Notes: generated by a model from the sequence alone, not told the origin. 64,000 nt of DNA from Sphingomonas gilva (GCF_003515075.1 NZ_QWLV01000002.1:186001-250000), one strand, 5' to 3'; numbered from the stretch's first letter, positions 8,161 through 16,769 are shown. Translations and numbers: made by a program.

Positions 8161-8951
8161 GGCAATATCTCGACCTGATGCGGCGCATCCTGGATGAGGG
8201 CGCGGAGCAGCAGGACCGCACCGGCGTCGGCACGCGATCCGTGTTCGGCGCGCAGATGCGCTTCGACCTTTCGAAGGGCTTCCCCCTTCTCACCACCAAG
8301 AAGCTGCACATCCGGTCGATCGTCATCGAATTGCTGTGGTTCCTGCGCGGCGACACCAATGTCCGCTGGCTGCAGGAGCGGAAGGTCGGCATCTGGGACG
8401 AATGGGCAGGCGAGGACGGCGATCTCGGCCCCGTTTACGGCAAGCAGTGGCGCGACTGGGAGACGGCCGACGGCCGCCATATCGACCAGATCAAGGAGCT
8501 GATCGCGCTCATCCGCCGCGACCCCGCCTCGCGCCGTCAGATCGTGACGGCATGGAACCCGGGCGAGCTGCACGCGATGGCGCTGGCGCCGTGCCATTGC
8601 CTGTTCCAGACGCATGTGGCGAACGGGCGGCTTTCGCTCCAGCTCTACCAGCGTTCCGCCGATATTTTTCTAGGCGTGCCGTTCAATATCGCCAGCTATG
8701 CGCTGCTGACGCATATGCTGGCGCAGCAATGCGGACTGGAGCCCGGCGACTTCATCTGGACCGGCGGCGATTGCCACCTCTATTCGAACCATGTCGAACA
8801 GGCACGCACCCAATTGGCGCGCGAGCCGGGGCCGCTGCCGACGCTCAGGATCCTGCGCAAGCCGGACGCGATCGACGCCTATGATTACGAGGATTTCGCG
8901 ATCGAGGGGTACGAGGCGCAGAAGCATATCGCTGCGCCGGTGGCGGTATGA
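8157..8951 (+). CDS. thyA: Thymidylate synthase
   Basis: Converts dUMP to dTMP using methylene-tetrahydrofolate, yielding dihydrofolate. From the GTG at 8157 the protein has 264 residues, the same length as Escherichia coli ThyA, and begins [15 protein letters not shown]. Diagnostic stretches are [31 protein letters not shown], the catalytic cysteine in ALAPCHCLF (residue 146) and the substrate-binding [17 protein letters not shown] overlap with the methyltransferase stop sets the start. folA follows after one repeat element, giving the functional pair in which DHFR recycles the folate oxidised by ThyA. Confidence 0.97.
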   Translation: MRQYLDLMRRILDEGAEQQDRTGVGTRSVFGAQMRFDLSKGFPLLTTKKLHIRSIVIELLWFLRGDTNVRWLQERKVGIWDEWAGEDGDLGPVYGKQWRDWETADGRHIDQIKELIALIRRDPASRRQIVTAWNPGELHAMALAPCHCLFQTHVANGRLSLQLYQRSADIFLGVPFNIASYALLTHMLAQQCGLEPGDFIWTGGDCHLYSNHVEQARTQLAREPGPLPTLRILRKPDAIDAYDYEDFAIEGYEAQKHIAAPVAV

Positions 8952-8954
8952 CAT

Positions 8955-9082
8955 CGTCGCCCCTGCGCAGGGCACCCAGCAAAGTATTACTTTGCTGGGA
9001 CCCGAGGCAGGGGCCGCTGGGTTTGTGGCACTCCAGCTGTCGCCTCATGCCGCTAGCGGCCCCTGCCTGCGCAGGGGCGACG
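8955..9082. repeat. CGTCGCCCCTGC-family element carrying a nested hairpin
   Basis: Inverted repeat between thyA and folA with outer arms CGTCGCCCCTGCGCAGG and its complement at the right end, and the conserved core string GGGTTTGTGGCAC. The left arm is interrupted by a second, unrelated palindrome at 8975-8999. The element accounts for essentially the whole thyA-folA gap. Confidence 0.85.
8975..8999. repeat. Nested 25-bp perfect hairpin CCCAGCAAAGTA
   Basis: CCCAGCAAAGTA and TACTTTGCTGGG form perfect 12-bp arms around one central T, inserted into the left arm of the surrounding palindromic element. The exact reverse complement occurs at 60995-61019, again inside an arm of the same repeat family. 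It behaves like an independently mobile or template-switch-derived unit. Confidence 0.8.
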
Positions 9083-9086
9083 CTAC

Positions 9087-9548
9087 GTGACTGAAATCAT
9101 CCTCTACCTCGCCCGCGCGGCGAACGGCGTGATCGGGCGCGACGGCGGGCTGCCCTGGCGCATCCCCGCCGATCTCAAGCGCTTCAAGGCGATGACCATG
9201 GGCAAGCCGATGGTGATGGGCCGCAAGACCTTCGAGAGCTTTCCCAATCCCCTGCCCGGCCGCCGCCACATCGTGCTGACCTGCGATCCGGCGTGGCGGG
9301 CGGAGGGAGCCGAGGTGGCGCGCACGCCCGACGATGCGCTGGCGCTGGCGGGCGATGCGCCCGAGGTCGCGATCATCGGCGGAGCGGAAATATTTCGCCG
9401 ATTCCTCCCCCTCGCCGACCGGATCGAACTGACCGAGGTGCATGGCGAGCCCGAGGGGGACACGGTGGTGGAAGCGTTCGGCCCCGAATGGCGCGAAACA
9501 GGGCGCGAGGACCATGACGGATACTCCTTCGTCACGCTCATCCGCTAA
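9087..9548 (+). CDS. folA: Dihydrofolate reductase
   Basis: NADPH-dependent reduction of dihydrofolate to tetrahydrofolate, replenishing the cofactor consumed by ThyA. The 153-aa protein starts with GTG immediately after the repeat. It shows ANGVIGRDGGLPWRIPADLK (Met20-loop equivalent and the active-site aspartate), MVMGRKTFESFP (NADPH phosphate contact) and VAIIGGAEIFRRFLP. Length and motifs are normal for the chromosomal enzyme. No ribosome-binding site is obvious because the repeat's terminal arm abuts the start. Confidence 0.95.
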   Translation: MTEIILYLARAANGVIGRDGGLPWRIPADLKRFKAMTMGKPMVMGRKTFESFPNPLPGRRHIVLTCDPAWRAEGAEVARTPDDALALAGDAPEVAIIGGAEIFRRFLPLADRIELTEVHGEPEGDTVVEAFGPEWRETGREDHDGYSFVTLIR

Positions 9549-9554
9549 CCTCCA

Positions 9555-9582
9555 CGTCGCCCCTGCGAAGGCAGGGGCGACG
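9555..9582. repeat. Solo arm of the CGTCGCCCCTGC palindrome
   Basis: A 28-bp near-perfect palindrome (CGTCGCCCCTGC, short GAAG centre, GCAGGGGCGACG) just after folA. It is a single arm of the larger family, which shows that the arms also occur alone. As RNA it would fold into a stable stem and could end or protect the folA transcript. Confidence 0.75.
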
Positions 9583-9625
9583 GAGAGTGGGTGACAAGCG
9601 CTGGTCCGCGCGGCACAACTCTCCG

Positions 9626-10798
9626 ATGCGCCGTATCTTCCTCGTCCTCCTCGCGCTGATCGTCCTCGCCGCGATCGGTTTCTTCACGCTCGGCCCGGGC
9701 ATCGTCGAGCGAGGGATGAACAAGGTTGAGGCCGGGCCGATGCCCAGGGTCACGCCCGAGGCGGCGGCGCTGCACAGGTCGCTCCAGATCGCCGATCTGC
9801 ACGCCGACACGCTGCTGTGGAAGCGATCGCTGCTCGACGCGGCGGAGCGCGGGCAGGTGGACCTGCCCCGCCTCCAGACCGGCAATGTCGCGCTGCAGGT
9901 GTTCAGCTCGGTCACCAAGACGCCCAAGGGGCAGAATTACGACAGCAATTCCGCCGAGACCGACAACATCACCCTGCTCGCCTTCGCCCAGCTGCAGCCG
10001 CCCGGGACCTGGTCATCGCTGCTCGAACGCTCGCTGTGGCACGCGACGAAGCTCAAGCGCGCGGCGGCGGGCTCGGACGGGCAGCTGCGGGTGATCCGGT
10101 CCTCGGACGATCTGGCGAAGCTGCTTGCGGACCGGCGATCGGGCGCCAACGTCACCGGCGCGCTACTCTCGATCGAAGGGCTGCAGAATTTGGAAGGCAA
10201 GGCCGAGAATCTCGACCGCTTGTACGAAGCCGGCTTCCGCATGGCGGGCTTCGCGCATTTCTTCGACAATGAGGTCGCCGGGTCGATGCACGGCGAGAAG
10301 AAGGGCGGGCTCACCCCGCTCGGCCGCGAGGTGCTCAGGCGGATGGAGGCCAGGGGCATGGTGGTCGACATAGCCCATGCCAGCCACGCCGCGGTCGCCG
10401 AGATGCTGCGGCTCGCGACGCGGCCCGTCGTCTCCAGCCATGGCGGCGTGCAGGCGACGTGCAAGGTCAACCGCAACCTGACCGACGAGGAGATCAGGGG
10501 CGTGGCGCGCACCGGCGGGGTGATCGGCATCGGCTATTGGGAAGGCGCGGTGTGCGACACCTCCCCGCAGGCGATCGTGCGCGCGATCCGCCATGTCCGC
10601 GATCTGGTCGGCATCCGCCATGTCGGGCTCGGCTCCGATTTCGACGGCGCGGTGACGACGCGGTTCGACACCGGCCAGCTCGCCGCGATCACGCAGGAGC
10701 TGAAGACTGAGGGGTTCACCGACGACGAAGTGCGCGCGGTGATGGGCGGCAACGTGCTGCGCCTGCTGGCGGCGGGGTTGCAGCCGCGCGACCGCTGA
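9626..10798 (+). CDS. Membrane dipeptidase, peptidase family M19
   Basis: Zinc dipeptidase of the renal-dipeptidase family. The ATG at 9626 gives an N-terminal signal anchor (RIFLVLLALIVLAAIGFFTL) and a roughly 350-residue TIM-barrel-like domain. Metal ligands fit the family: H and D in IADLHADTLLW, a conserved ALLSIEGLQNL with the bridging glutamate, H in VDIAHASHAAV, and VVSSHGGVQ. LGSDFDGAV near the C-terminus is also typical. An in-frame GTG at 9587 would prefix 13 residues lacking signal character. Substrate dipeptide is not predictable; D,L-dipeptide hydrolysis is common in the family. Confidence 0.9.
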   Translation: MRRIFLVLLALIVLAAIGFFTLGPGIVERGMNKVEAGPMPRVTPEAAALHRSLQIADLHADTLLWKRSLLDAAERGQVDLPRLQTGNVALQVFSSVTKTPKGQNYDSNSAETDNITLLAFAQLQPPGTWSSLLERSLWHATKLKRAAAGSDGQLRVIRSSDDLAKLLADRRSGANVTGALLSIEGLQNLEGKAENLDRLYEAGFRMAGFAHFFDNEVAGSMHGEKKGGLTPLGREVLRRMEARGMVVDIAHASHAAVAEMLRLATRPVVSSHGGVQATCKVNRNLTDEEIRGVARTGGVIGIGYWEGAVCDTSPQAIVRAIRHVRDLVGIRHVGLGSDFDGAVTTRFDTGQLAAITQELKTEGFTDDEVRAVMGGNVLRLLAAGLQPRDR

Positions 10799-10815
10799 CC
10801 CTATAGCCCCGCGCC

Positions 10816-11742
10816 ATGACCCGGCTTTCAGGCGAGACCGCGGTGCCGGCGGACTATCGCGGCGGCATCGTCGCGCTCGGCAATTTCGACGGCTTCCATC
10901 GCGGCCACCAGGCGGTGGTCGGACGCGCGGTCGAACGCGCGCGCGCCGAGGGGCGCCCGGCGATCGTCGCCACCTTCGATCCGCACCCGGTGCGCCATTT
11001 CGCGCCGCATGTGCCGCCGTTCCGCCTCACCACGCTCGACCAGCGCGAGCGGCTGTTCGCCGAGGCGGGCGCGGACGCGATGCTGGTGTTCGACTTCGAC
11101 GACGATCTCGCCGGGCTGAGCGCGGAGGCGTTCGTCACCGAGCGCATCGTCGGCGTGATCGGCGCGGCGGGGGTCGTCACCGGCGAGGATTTCACCTTCG
11201 GCCACAAGCGCGGCGGCGATGTCGCGGTGCTGGCAGAGCTCGGCCGGCGGCACGGCTTTTCGACCGATGCGATTCCGCCGGTCAGCGACGATCACGGCCC
11301 CATTTCCTCCAGCCGCATCCGCGATGCGCTGAAGGCGGGCGAACCGCACGAGGCGGCGCGCCTCCTCACCCGCCCCTTCGCGGTCGAGGGCGTCGTCCAG
11401 CACGGCGACAAGCGCGGCCGCGCGATCGGCTATCCCACCGCCAATATCGACATGGGCCCCTATCTGCGCCCGCGCTACGGCATCTATGCGGTGCGCGGGA
11501 CGCTGGCGGACGGGCGCGTGCTGGACGGCGCGGCGAACCTGGGCATCCGCCCGACCTTCGATCCGCCCAAGGAACTGCTCGAACCCTATTTCTTCGATTT
11601 CTCGGGCGATCTCTACGACCAGCGGATCGAGGTCGAGCTGATCGAATTCCTGCGGCCGGAGGCAAGGTTCGATAGTCTTGAGGCGCTGGCGGCGCAGATG
11701 GCGCAAGACTGCGACCGCGCACGCGCGGTCCTTCGTTCGTAA
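10816..11742 (+). CDS. ribF: Bifunctional riboflavin kinase / FAD synthetase
   Basis: Makes FMN from riboflavin and then FAD. The N-terminal nucleotidyltransferase half has VALGNFDGFHRGHQAVV (HxGH-type motif) and ISSSRIRDALKAG; the C-terminal kinase half has KRGRAIGYPTANIDM, YGIYAVRG and NLGIRPTF. The protein has 308 aa, the usual length. It precedes ileS and lspA, an arrangement (ribF-ileS-lspA) shared by many proteobacteria. A perfect 31-bp palindrome separates it from ileS. Confidence 0.96.
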   Translation: MTRLSGETAVPADYRGGIVALGNFDGFHRGHQAVVGRAVERARAEGRPAIVATFDPHPVRHFAPHVPPFRLTTLDQRERLFAEAGADAMLVFDFDDDLAGLSAEAFVTERIVGVIGAAGVVTGEDFTFGHKRGGDVAVLAELGRRHGFSTDAIPPVSDDHGPISSSRIRDALKAGEPHEAARLLTRPFAVEGVVQHGDKRGRAIGYPTANIDMGPYLRPRYGIYAVRGTLADGRVLDGAANLGIRPTFDPPKELLEPYFFDFSGDLYDQRIEVELIEFLRPEARFDSLEALAAQMAQDCDRARAVLRS

Positions 11743-11745
11743 TAG

Positions 11746-11820
11746 ATGGTTCACGCGAAGGCGCGAAGGCGCGAAGGATCAGCAAACCTCTTCGCGCCTT
11801 CGCGCCTTCGCGTGAACCAT
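11746..11820. repeat. Perfect 31-bp inverted repeat (ATGGTTCACGCGAAGGC arms)
   Basis: Arms at 11746-11776 and 11790-11820 are perfectly complementary over 31 bases, separated by a 13-base loop. Each arm contains the internal direct repeat GGCGCGAA. It starts two bases after the ribF stop. It could serve as a terminator-like structure between ribF and ileS, but has no T tract. Confidence 0.85.
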
Positions 11821-11890
11821 TTCCTGCCTGCGGCGCGGCGAATGATCGGGTTTGTAACGGTACGAAGCCTCCGCTAAGCCCCGCGCACCT

Positions 11891-14800
11891 ATGAGCGAAA
11901 CGACCGACACCGCACGCGACTGGCGCGACACCGTCTTTCTGCCGAAGACCGATTTCCCGATGAAGGCGGGGCTCGCCCAGAAGGAGCCGGCGATCCTGGC
12001 GCGCTGGACGGAAACCGATCTGTATGGCCGCCTGCGCGAGGCGCGCAAGGGCCGCGAGCGCTTCATCCTCCATGACGGCCCGCCCTACGCCAATGGCGAC
12101 ATCCATATGGGCCACGCGATGAACAAGGTGCTGAAGGACATCATCGTCCGCAGCCAGTCGCTGCTCGGCAAGGATGCGCCCTATGTTCCCGGCTGGGACT
12201 GCCACGGCCTCCCCATCGAATGGAAGATCGAGGAGCAGTACCGCGCGAAGAAGCGCAACAAGGACGAGGTGCCCGCGGCCGAGTTCCGCGCCGAATGCCG
12301 CGCCTATGCCGCGCATTGGGTCGGGGTCCAGCGCGAGCAGTTCGAGCGGCTGGGGGTGATGGGTGACTGGGACGACCCGTACCTCACCATGAAGTTCGAC
12401 GCCGAGGCGGCGATCGTCGGCGAATTGCTCAAGTTCGCCGAAAGCGGCCAGCTCTATCGCGGGGCGAAGCCGGTGATGTGGTCTCCGGTCGAAAAGACCG
12501 CGCTGGCCGAGGCCGAGGTCGAATATGAGGACATCGTCTCGACCCAGATCGACGTTGCGTTCGAGATCGTCGAGGCGCCGAATGCGCCGGAATTGATCGG
12601 CGCGCACGCGGTGGTGTGGACGACGACGCCGTGGACGATTCCGGTGAACCAGGCGCTGAGCTATGGGCCGGAGATTGAGTATAGAATTGTCGACTGGAAC
12701 GGTCGGAAGCTGTTGATCGCTGAGTCCCTGGTCACCGCTGCATGGTATCGGTTCCGCGGTTCTAAGACGATAAGCACTGTTTCCGATGACATCGGCCCGA
12801 TTTTGGAAGTAGTCGAATACAACCAATCGGACCCCTTGCCCCTCGGTAGCAAGATCAAGGGGTCGCAGCTCGCCGGAGCCGTCGCTCGCCACCCGATGCA
12901 CCATCTCGGCGGGTTCTTCGCCAAGCCGCGTCCGTTCCTGCCCGGCGATTTCGTCACCACCGAGCAGGGCACCGGCCTCGTCCACATGGCGCCCGATCAT
13001 GGCGAGGACGATTTCCTGCTGTGCAAGGCGCATGGGATGGACCCGGTGTTCGCGGTCGATGGCGGGGGGATGTACCGCGCCGATTGGGCGTGGCTGGGCG
13101 GCCAGGGGAGCGTCATCAACAAGAAGTTCAACGCGCCCGAGGGGCCGATCTGTTCGGACCTGCGCGCGGCCGGGGCGCTGCTGGCGGCGAGCGAGGATTT
13201 CCCGCACAGCTATCCGCATTCGTGGCGGTCCAAGGCCAAGGTGATCTTCCGCGCGACGCCGCAGTGGTTCATCCCGATGGATCAATCGGCGAATAGCGAA
13301 CGTCCGGGGGACGTTCGCAGCCGATTGATCGGCGAGCGAAGCGAGCCGTGGGTCGATGACGAAAATAGCCCTCTCCCCTTCAGGGGAGAGGGTTGGGAGA
13401 GGGGCCTGTCCGCGGACTCCAGCGCTCCTGGCATACTCCCCCTCTCCCCGACCCTCTCCCCTGAAGGGGAGAGGGAGAGGAAGGGCAACGGCCCCACCCT
13501 GCGCGAGCTCGCGCTCGATGCGATCGAGCGGACGCGGTGGGTGCCCTCCAAATCCCGCAACCGGATCGCCGCGATGGTCGAGGGGCGGCCCGACTGGGTG
13601 ATCTCGCGCCAGCGCGCCTGGGGGGTGCCGATCGCGCTCTATGTCCACCGCCAGACGGGCGACTATCTGCGCGATCCGGCGGTCAACGCGCGGATCATCG
13701 ACGCGGTGAACGCCGGCGGCGCGGATGCGTGGTATTCGGTCGATCACCAGACGCTGCTCGGCGACCGGTACGACCTCGCCGATTACGAGGTCGTCACCGA
13801 CATCCTCGACGTGTGGTTCGACAGCGGATCGACCCACGCCTTCGTCATCGAGCAGCGCTACGGCGAGGGGGTCCGCGCCAACCTCTATCTCGAGGGCTCC
13901 GACCAGCATCGCGGCTGGTTCCAGTCCTCGCTGCTCGAAAGCGCCGGCACGCGCGGGCGCGCGCCCTATGACGCGGTGCTGACCCACGGCTTCGCGCTCG
14001 ACGGCAATGGCCGCAAGATGTCCAAGTCGCTCGGCAATGTCGTCGATCCCCTGAAGATCATCGGCGAGAGCGGCGCGGACATCCTGCGGCTGTGGGTCGC
14101 CTCGACCGACTATTTCGAGGATGTCCGCATCGGCAAGGAGGTGCTGGCCACCACCGGCGACGCCTATCGCAAGCTGCGCAACACCTTCCGCTACCTGCTG
14201 GGCGCGCTCGACGGCTTCGAGGAGGGCGAGCAGGTTCCGGCGGCGGAGATGCCCGAGCTGGAGCGCTATGTGCTGCACCTGCTCGCCGGACTGGACGGCG
14301 AATTAAGAACGTCGATCAATGAGTTCGAGTTCAACCGCTACGCCCGTGCGCTGACCGATTTCTGCAACGAGGATTTGTCGGCCTTCTTCTTCGATATCAG
14401 GAAGGACGTGCTATATTGCGACGCGCGCGGCAGCGCGACGCGGCGGGCGTACCGGACGGTGCTCGACACGCTGTTTCACGCGCTGGTGCGCTACGCCGCG
14501 CCGATCCTGTGCTTCACCGCCGAAGAGGTGTGGCAGACGCGGTTCCCCGATGCGGAGTCTGTGCATTTGTTGGAGTGGCCGGTTGTCCCGCTGCAACCTC
14601 ATCCGGACGCGCCTTGGGGTGTCCATCCACTGGGCGATCCATCATTTCCTTGGGATCATGAATTACTCAATCGCTGGACGGATATCCGCCGCCTGCGCGA
14701 GGCGGTGACCGAGGCGATCGAGCCCTATCGCCGCGAGAAGACGATCCGCTCCAGCCTGGAGGCGGAGGTCACCGTCCCCGTCCTTCCGCTGCCCGCCGAG

Positions 14801-14959
14801 GCGCTGGAGGAGATATTCATCGTGTCGCAAGTCGGCGAGGCTCAGGAGATAGCGGTGACCCGCACCACCAACCACAAATGCGGCCGCTGCTGGCGGCACC
14901 GGCCCGAGGTTCCCGGAGACGGCGCGCTGTGCGCGCGCTGCGCGGAGGTGGTGGCATGA
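11891..14959 (+). CDS. ileS: Isoleucyl-tRNA synthetase with repeat-derived in-frame insert
   Basis: Class I synthetase charging tRNA-Ile. HIGH-type motif is in GDIHMGHAMNK (about residue 75), the CP1 editing domain follows (VVWTTTPWTIPVNQALS), KMSKS is in NGRKMSKSLGN (about residue 706), and a C-terminal zinc knuckle is in CGRCWRHRPEV / CARCAEV. The length (1022 aa) exceeds the usual 930-970. Residues about 464-535, between FRATPQWFIPMD and LRELALDAIERTRWVP, are encoded by two palindromic repeats read through in frame. The editing domain also has a lower-GC patch at about 12660-12850. The stop codon overlaps lspA (ATGA). Confidence 0.95.
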   Translation: MSETTDTARDWRDTVFLPKTDFPMKAGLAQKEPAILARWTETDLYGRLREARKGRERFILHDGPPYANGDIHMGHAMNKVLKDIIVRSQSLLGKDAPYVPGWDCHGLPIEWKIEEQYRAKKRNKDEVPAAEFRAECRAYAAHWVGVQREQFERLGVMGDWDDPYLTMKFDAEAAIVGELLKFAESGQLYRGAKPVMWSPVEKTALAEAEVEYEDIVSTQIDVAFEIVEAPNAPELIGAHAVVWTTTPWTIPVNQALSYGPEIEYRIVDWNGRKLLIAESLVTAAWYRFRGSKTISTVSDDIGPILEVVEYNQSDPLPLGSKIKGSQLAGAVARHPMHHLGGFFAKPRPFLPGDFVTTEQGTGLVHMAPDHGEDDFLLCKAHGMDPVFAVDGGGMYRADWAWLGGQGSVINKKFNAPEGPICSDLRAAGALLAASEDFPHSYPHSWRSKAKVIFRATPQWFIPMDQSANSERPGDVRSRLIGERSEPWVDDENSPLPFRGEGWERGLSADSSAPGILPLSPTLSPEGERERKGNGPTLRELALDAIERTRWVPSKSRNRIAAMVEGRPDWVISRQRAWGVPIALYVHRQTGDYLRDPAVNARIIDAVNAGGADAWYSVDHQTLLGDRYDLADYEVVTDILDVWFDSGSTHAFVIEQRYGEGVRANLYLEGSDQHRGWFQSSLLESAGTRGRAPYDAVLTHGFALDGNGRKMSKSLGNVVDPLKIIGESGADILRLWVASTDYFEDVRIGKEVLATTGDAYRKLRNTFRYLLGALDGFEEGEQVPAAEMPELERYVLHLLAGLDGELRTSINEFEFNRYARALTDFCNEDLSAFFFDIRKDVLYCDARGSATRRAYRTVLDTLFHALVRYAAPILCFTAEEVWQTRFPDAESVHLLEWPVVPLQPHPDAPWGVHPLGDPSFPWDHELLNRWTDIRRLREAVTEAIEPYRREKTIRSSLEAEVTVPVLPLPAEALEEIFIVSQVGEAQEIAVTRTTNHKCGRCWRHRPEVPGDGALCARCAEVVA
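13281..13475. repeat. Two adjacent palindromic elements inside ileS
   Basis: First, a nested hairpin: outer ATCAATCGG (13281-13289) pairs with CCGATTGAT (13321-13329), inner GCGAACGTCC (13296-13305) pairs with GGACGTTCGC (13309-13318). Second, a doublet with the palindrome CCCTCTCCCCTTCAGGGGAG at 13369-13392 and its mirror ending at 13475, with about 47 bases between the outer blocks. The total inserted length keeps the ileS frame. A single related palindrome lies at 15957-15980. Confidence 0.85.
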
Positions 14960-15474
14960 CCGCCGCGCGCCGCACCGCCCTTATCACCGCGGGGGTGATC
15001 TTCGTCGTCGATCAGATCATCAAATGGCTGGTCGATGGCCCGCTTGCCTTGAAGCAGGTCGGCGACACGCTCGTCATCCTGCCGATCTTCGAACTGAAGC
15101 GGGTGCACAATTACGGCGTGTCGCTGGGCATGATGCAGGCCGACACCGATCTCGCCCGCTGGCTGCTGGTCGCGCTGACCGCCGCCATCGCCGCCGGCGT
15201 CGCCTGGTGGATGCTGCGCGAGCGGAACCGGCAGGATCTGCTGGCATTGAGCCTCGTCCTGGGCGGCGCGCTGGGCAATATCGTCGATCGGGTGCGGCTG
15301 GGCTATGTGCTCGACTACGCCAATCTGCACTTCGGCGACTGGTCGCCCTTTTTGGTCTTCAATGTCGCCGATGCGGGGATTACCATCGGCGTGCTCATTC
15401 TGCTACTCCGCGCGCTGCTGGTGCGCGAAAAGCCCAAGACACATGTTCCCGTGGAGAACCGTTCCGATGCGTAA
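14956..15474 (+). CDS. lspA: Lipoprotein signal peptidase (signal peptidase II)
   Basis: Aspartyl protease of the inner membrane that removes signal peptides from prolipoproteins. The 172-aa protein has four predicted TM segments and the catalytic aspartates in GNIVDRVRLGYVLDY and FNVADAGI. The ATG at 14956 overlaps the ileS stop codon; upstream in-frame starts lie inside ileS and are rejected. It overlaps the next gene, a lipoprotein substrate candidate, by eight bases. Confidence 0.95.
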   Translation: MTAARRTALITAGVIFVVDQIIKWLVDGPLALKQVGDTLVILPIFELKRVHNYGVSLGMMQADTDLARWLLVALTAAIAAGVAWWMLRERNRQDLLALSLVLGGALGNIVDRVRLGYVLDYANLHFGDWSPFLVFNVADAGITIGVLILLLRALLVREKPKTHVPVENRSDA

Positions 15475-15946
15475 AGCCCTGTCCATCACCGCCACCCTGG
15501 CGATCGCCACGCTGCTCGCCGCCTGTGGGGGATCGAGCGGGCTCAACCGCGATCGGCCGGACGAGTTCGCCGTCGCGCGCCAGGCGCCGCTCGTCATCCC
15601 GCCCGATTATTCGCTGACCCCGCCGACCCCCGGCGCGCCCCGCCCGCAGGACACCGCCGCGAGCACCCAGGCGCTGCGCGCGCTGTTCGGCGGCCCGGCC
15701 CCGCGCAGCGCGGCGGAGAGCGCGGCGCTCAACCAGGCGGGCATCGAGCAGGCCGATGCCGGCGTTCGCTCGGCGGTCGGCGATCCGCAGACGACGGTGG
15801 TCGACAAGGGATCGGTCACCCGCGACATCATCGCCGCGCCCGAGGGCGACGGCCAGAACGCCCGCGCCAATCCCGGCGGCACGCCTGCCCCGGCTGCTGA
15901 GCCGGCTCCGGCGGCGACCACGCCACCCGCGACCACGACTCCCTGA
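15467..15946 (+). CDS. BamF-like lipoprotein (DUF3035 family)
   Basis: A 159-aa lipoprotein with signal peptide and lipobox LLAAC (about residue 20). The segment after the lipobox, DEFAVARQAPLVIPPDYSLTP, matches the conserved N-terminal motif shared by DUF3035/BamF and enterobacterial BamC, which contacts BamD in the outer-membrane beta-barrel assembly machine. The C-terminal third is Ala/Pro/Thr-rich and probably disordered. It overlaps lspA by eight bases, so translation is coupled. Assignment to the Bam complex rests on the short motif and family knowledge. Confidence 0.75.
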   Translation: MRKALSITATLAIATLLAACGGSSGLNRDRPDEFAVARQAPLVIPPDYSLTPPTPGAPRPQDTAASTQALRALFGGPAPRSAAESAALNQAGIEQADAGVRSAVGDPQTTVVDKGSVTRDIIAAPEGDGQNARANPGGTPAPAAEPAPAATTPPATTTP

Positions 15947-15956
15947 ACGGGGTAAA

Positions 15957-15980
15957 GCCCCTCCCCTTCAGGGGAGGGGC
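15957..15980. terminator. GC-rich hairpin between convergent genes
   Basis: GCCCCTCCCC, loop TTCA, GGGGAGGGGC is a perfect 10-bp stem lying between the convergent BamF-like and porin genes. It can fold on both transcripts and may act as a bidirectional terminator, although no T tract follows. Its sequence is related to the repeat inside ileS, so it may simply be a solo copy of that family. Confidence 0.5.
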
Positions 15981-15989
15981 CAAGAATTG

Positions 15990-16769
15990 TCAGAACGAGA
16001 AGCCGACATAGCCGAGCACGGTCGATCCGCGGCCGAGCGTCTGGGCGAAGCTGCCCGCCTCGGTGACGTTGGTGTCGACATAGCTGACGCCGACCTTGAG
16101 CGGACCGCCCACCGCCTCTGCGCCCACCGACCAGTCCCAATATTCGTCGTCGGTGATCAGCGGGTTGACCAGGCCGAGCGAGCCGTTGGTGTAGCCGACA
16201 TGGCCCTTCAGCGTCACCGGCGTCGAGGGGATGCTGAGGCCCGCGTCGAAATAGCCGTAGATGTTGTCGTCGTTGCTGCTGGTGAAGTTCAGGCCGTCCT
16301 GCCCGCCCCACGCATAGGCCGCGCCCAGCTTGGTCGAGACCGGGCCGATCGCGTAGGTCACCGCGGCATAGGGCTCGAAGAAGTCGGTGTTCAGCCCGTC
16401 GACCGCATCGGCATAGTAATAATAGAGCAGGCCGACATCGAAGCCGAGGCCGTTGTCCAGCGTCTTCGAATAGCCGCCGTAGAAATCGATCTCGACATCG
16501 CCATAGCCGGTCAGCGCCGGGGTATCGCCGCTGCCGTCGATGGTCGAGGCGAAGGTGCCGATGTAGAATCCGCTTTCATGGGCGACGGTGACGGTGCCCT
16601 GAACGGCGGGGTCCTCGTCGCTCTGCGTCAGGCCGCGGAAGCGATAGTCGGTGGTGAGGGTGACCCCGCCGGTGACGGTGACGGGCGACGGAACGCCGGT
16701 GTCCTGTGCGAGGACGGGCGCCGCGGAGGCGAGCGCCATCGCGGCGAGGCTGATCATGGAGAGGCGCAT
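15990..16769 (-). CDS. TorF-family putative porin
   Basis: Outer-membrane beta-barrel of the conserved TIGR02001/TorF type. The start at 16769 gives a clean signal peptide (MRLSMISLAAMALASAAPVLAQ) and a 259-aa precursor. GGVTLTTDYRFRGLTQSDEDP is the family's signature first strand; alternating aromatic strands follow and the protein ends VLGYVGFSF, with the C-terminal phenylalanine expected for Bam recognition. It is convergent with the BamF-like gene. The transported solute is unknown. Confidence 0.85.
   Translation of the reverse strand: MRLSMISLAAMALASAAPVLAQDTGVPSPVTVTGGVTLTTDYRFRGLTQSDEDPAVQGTVTVAHESGFYIGTFASTIDGSGDTPALTGYGDVEIDFYGGYSKTLDNGLGFDVGLLYYYYADAVDGLNTDFFEPYAAVTYAIGPVSTKLGAAYAWGGQDGLNFTSSNDDNIYGYFDAGLSIPSTPVTLKGHVGYTNGSLGLVNPLITDDEYWDWSVGAEAVGGPLKVGVSYVDTNVTEAGSFAQTLGRGSTVLGYVGFSF

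Noticed and set aside
11366..14278. Minus-strand open frame of about 970 codons
   Set aside because: Spans ribF, its palindrome and ileS in antisense; no recognisable domain.
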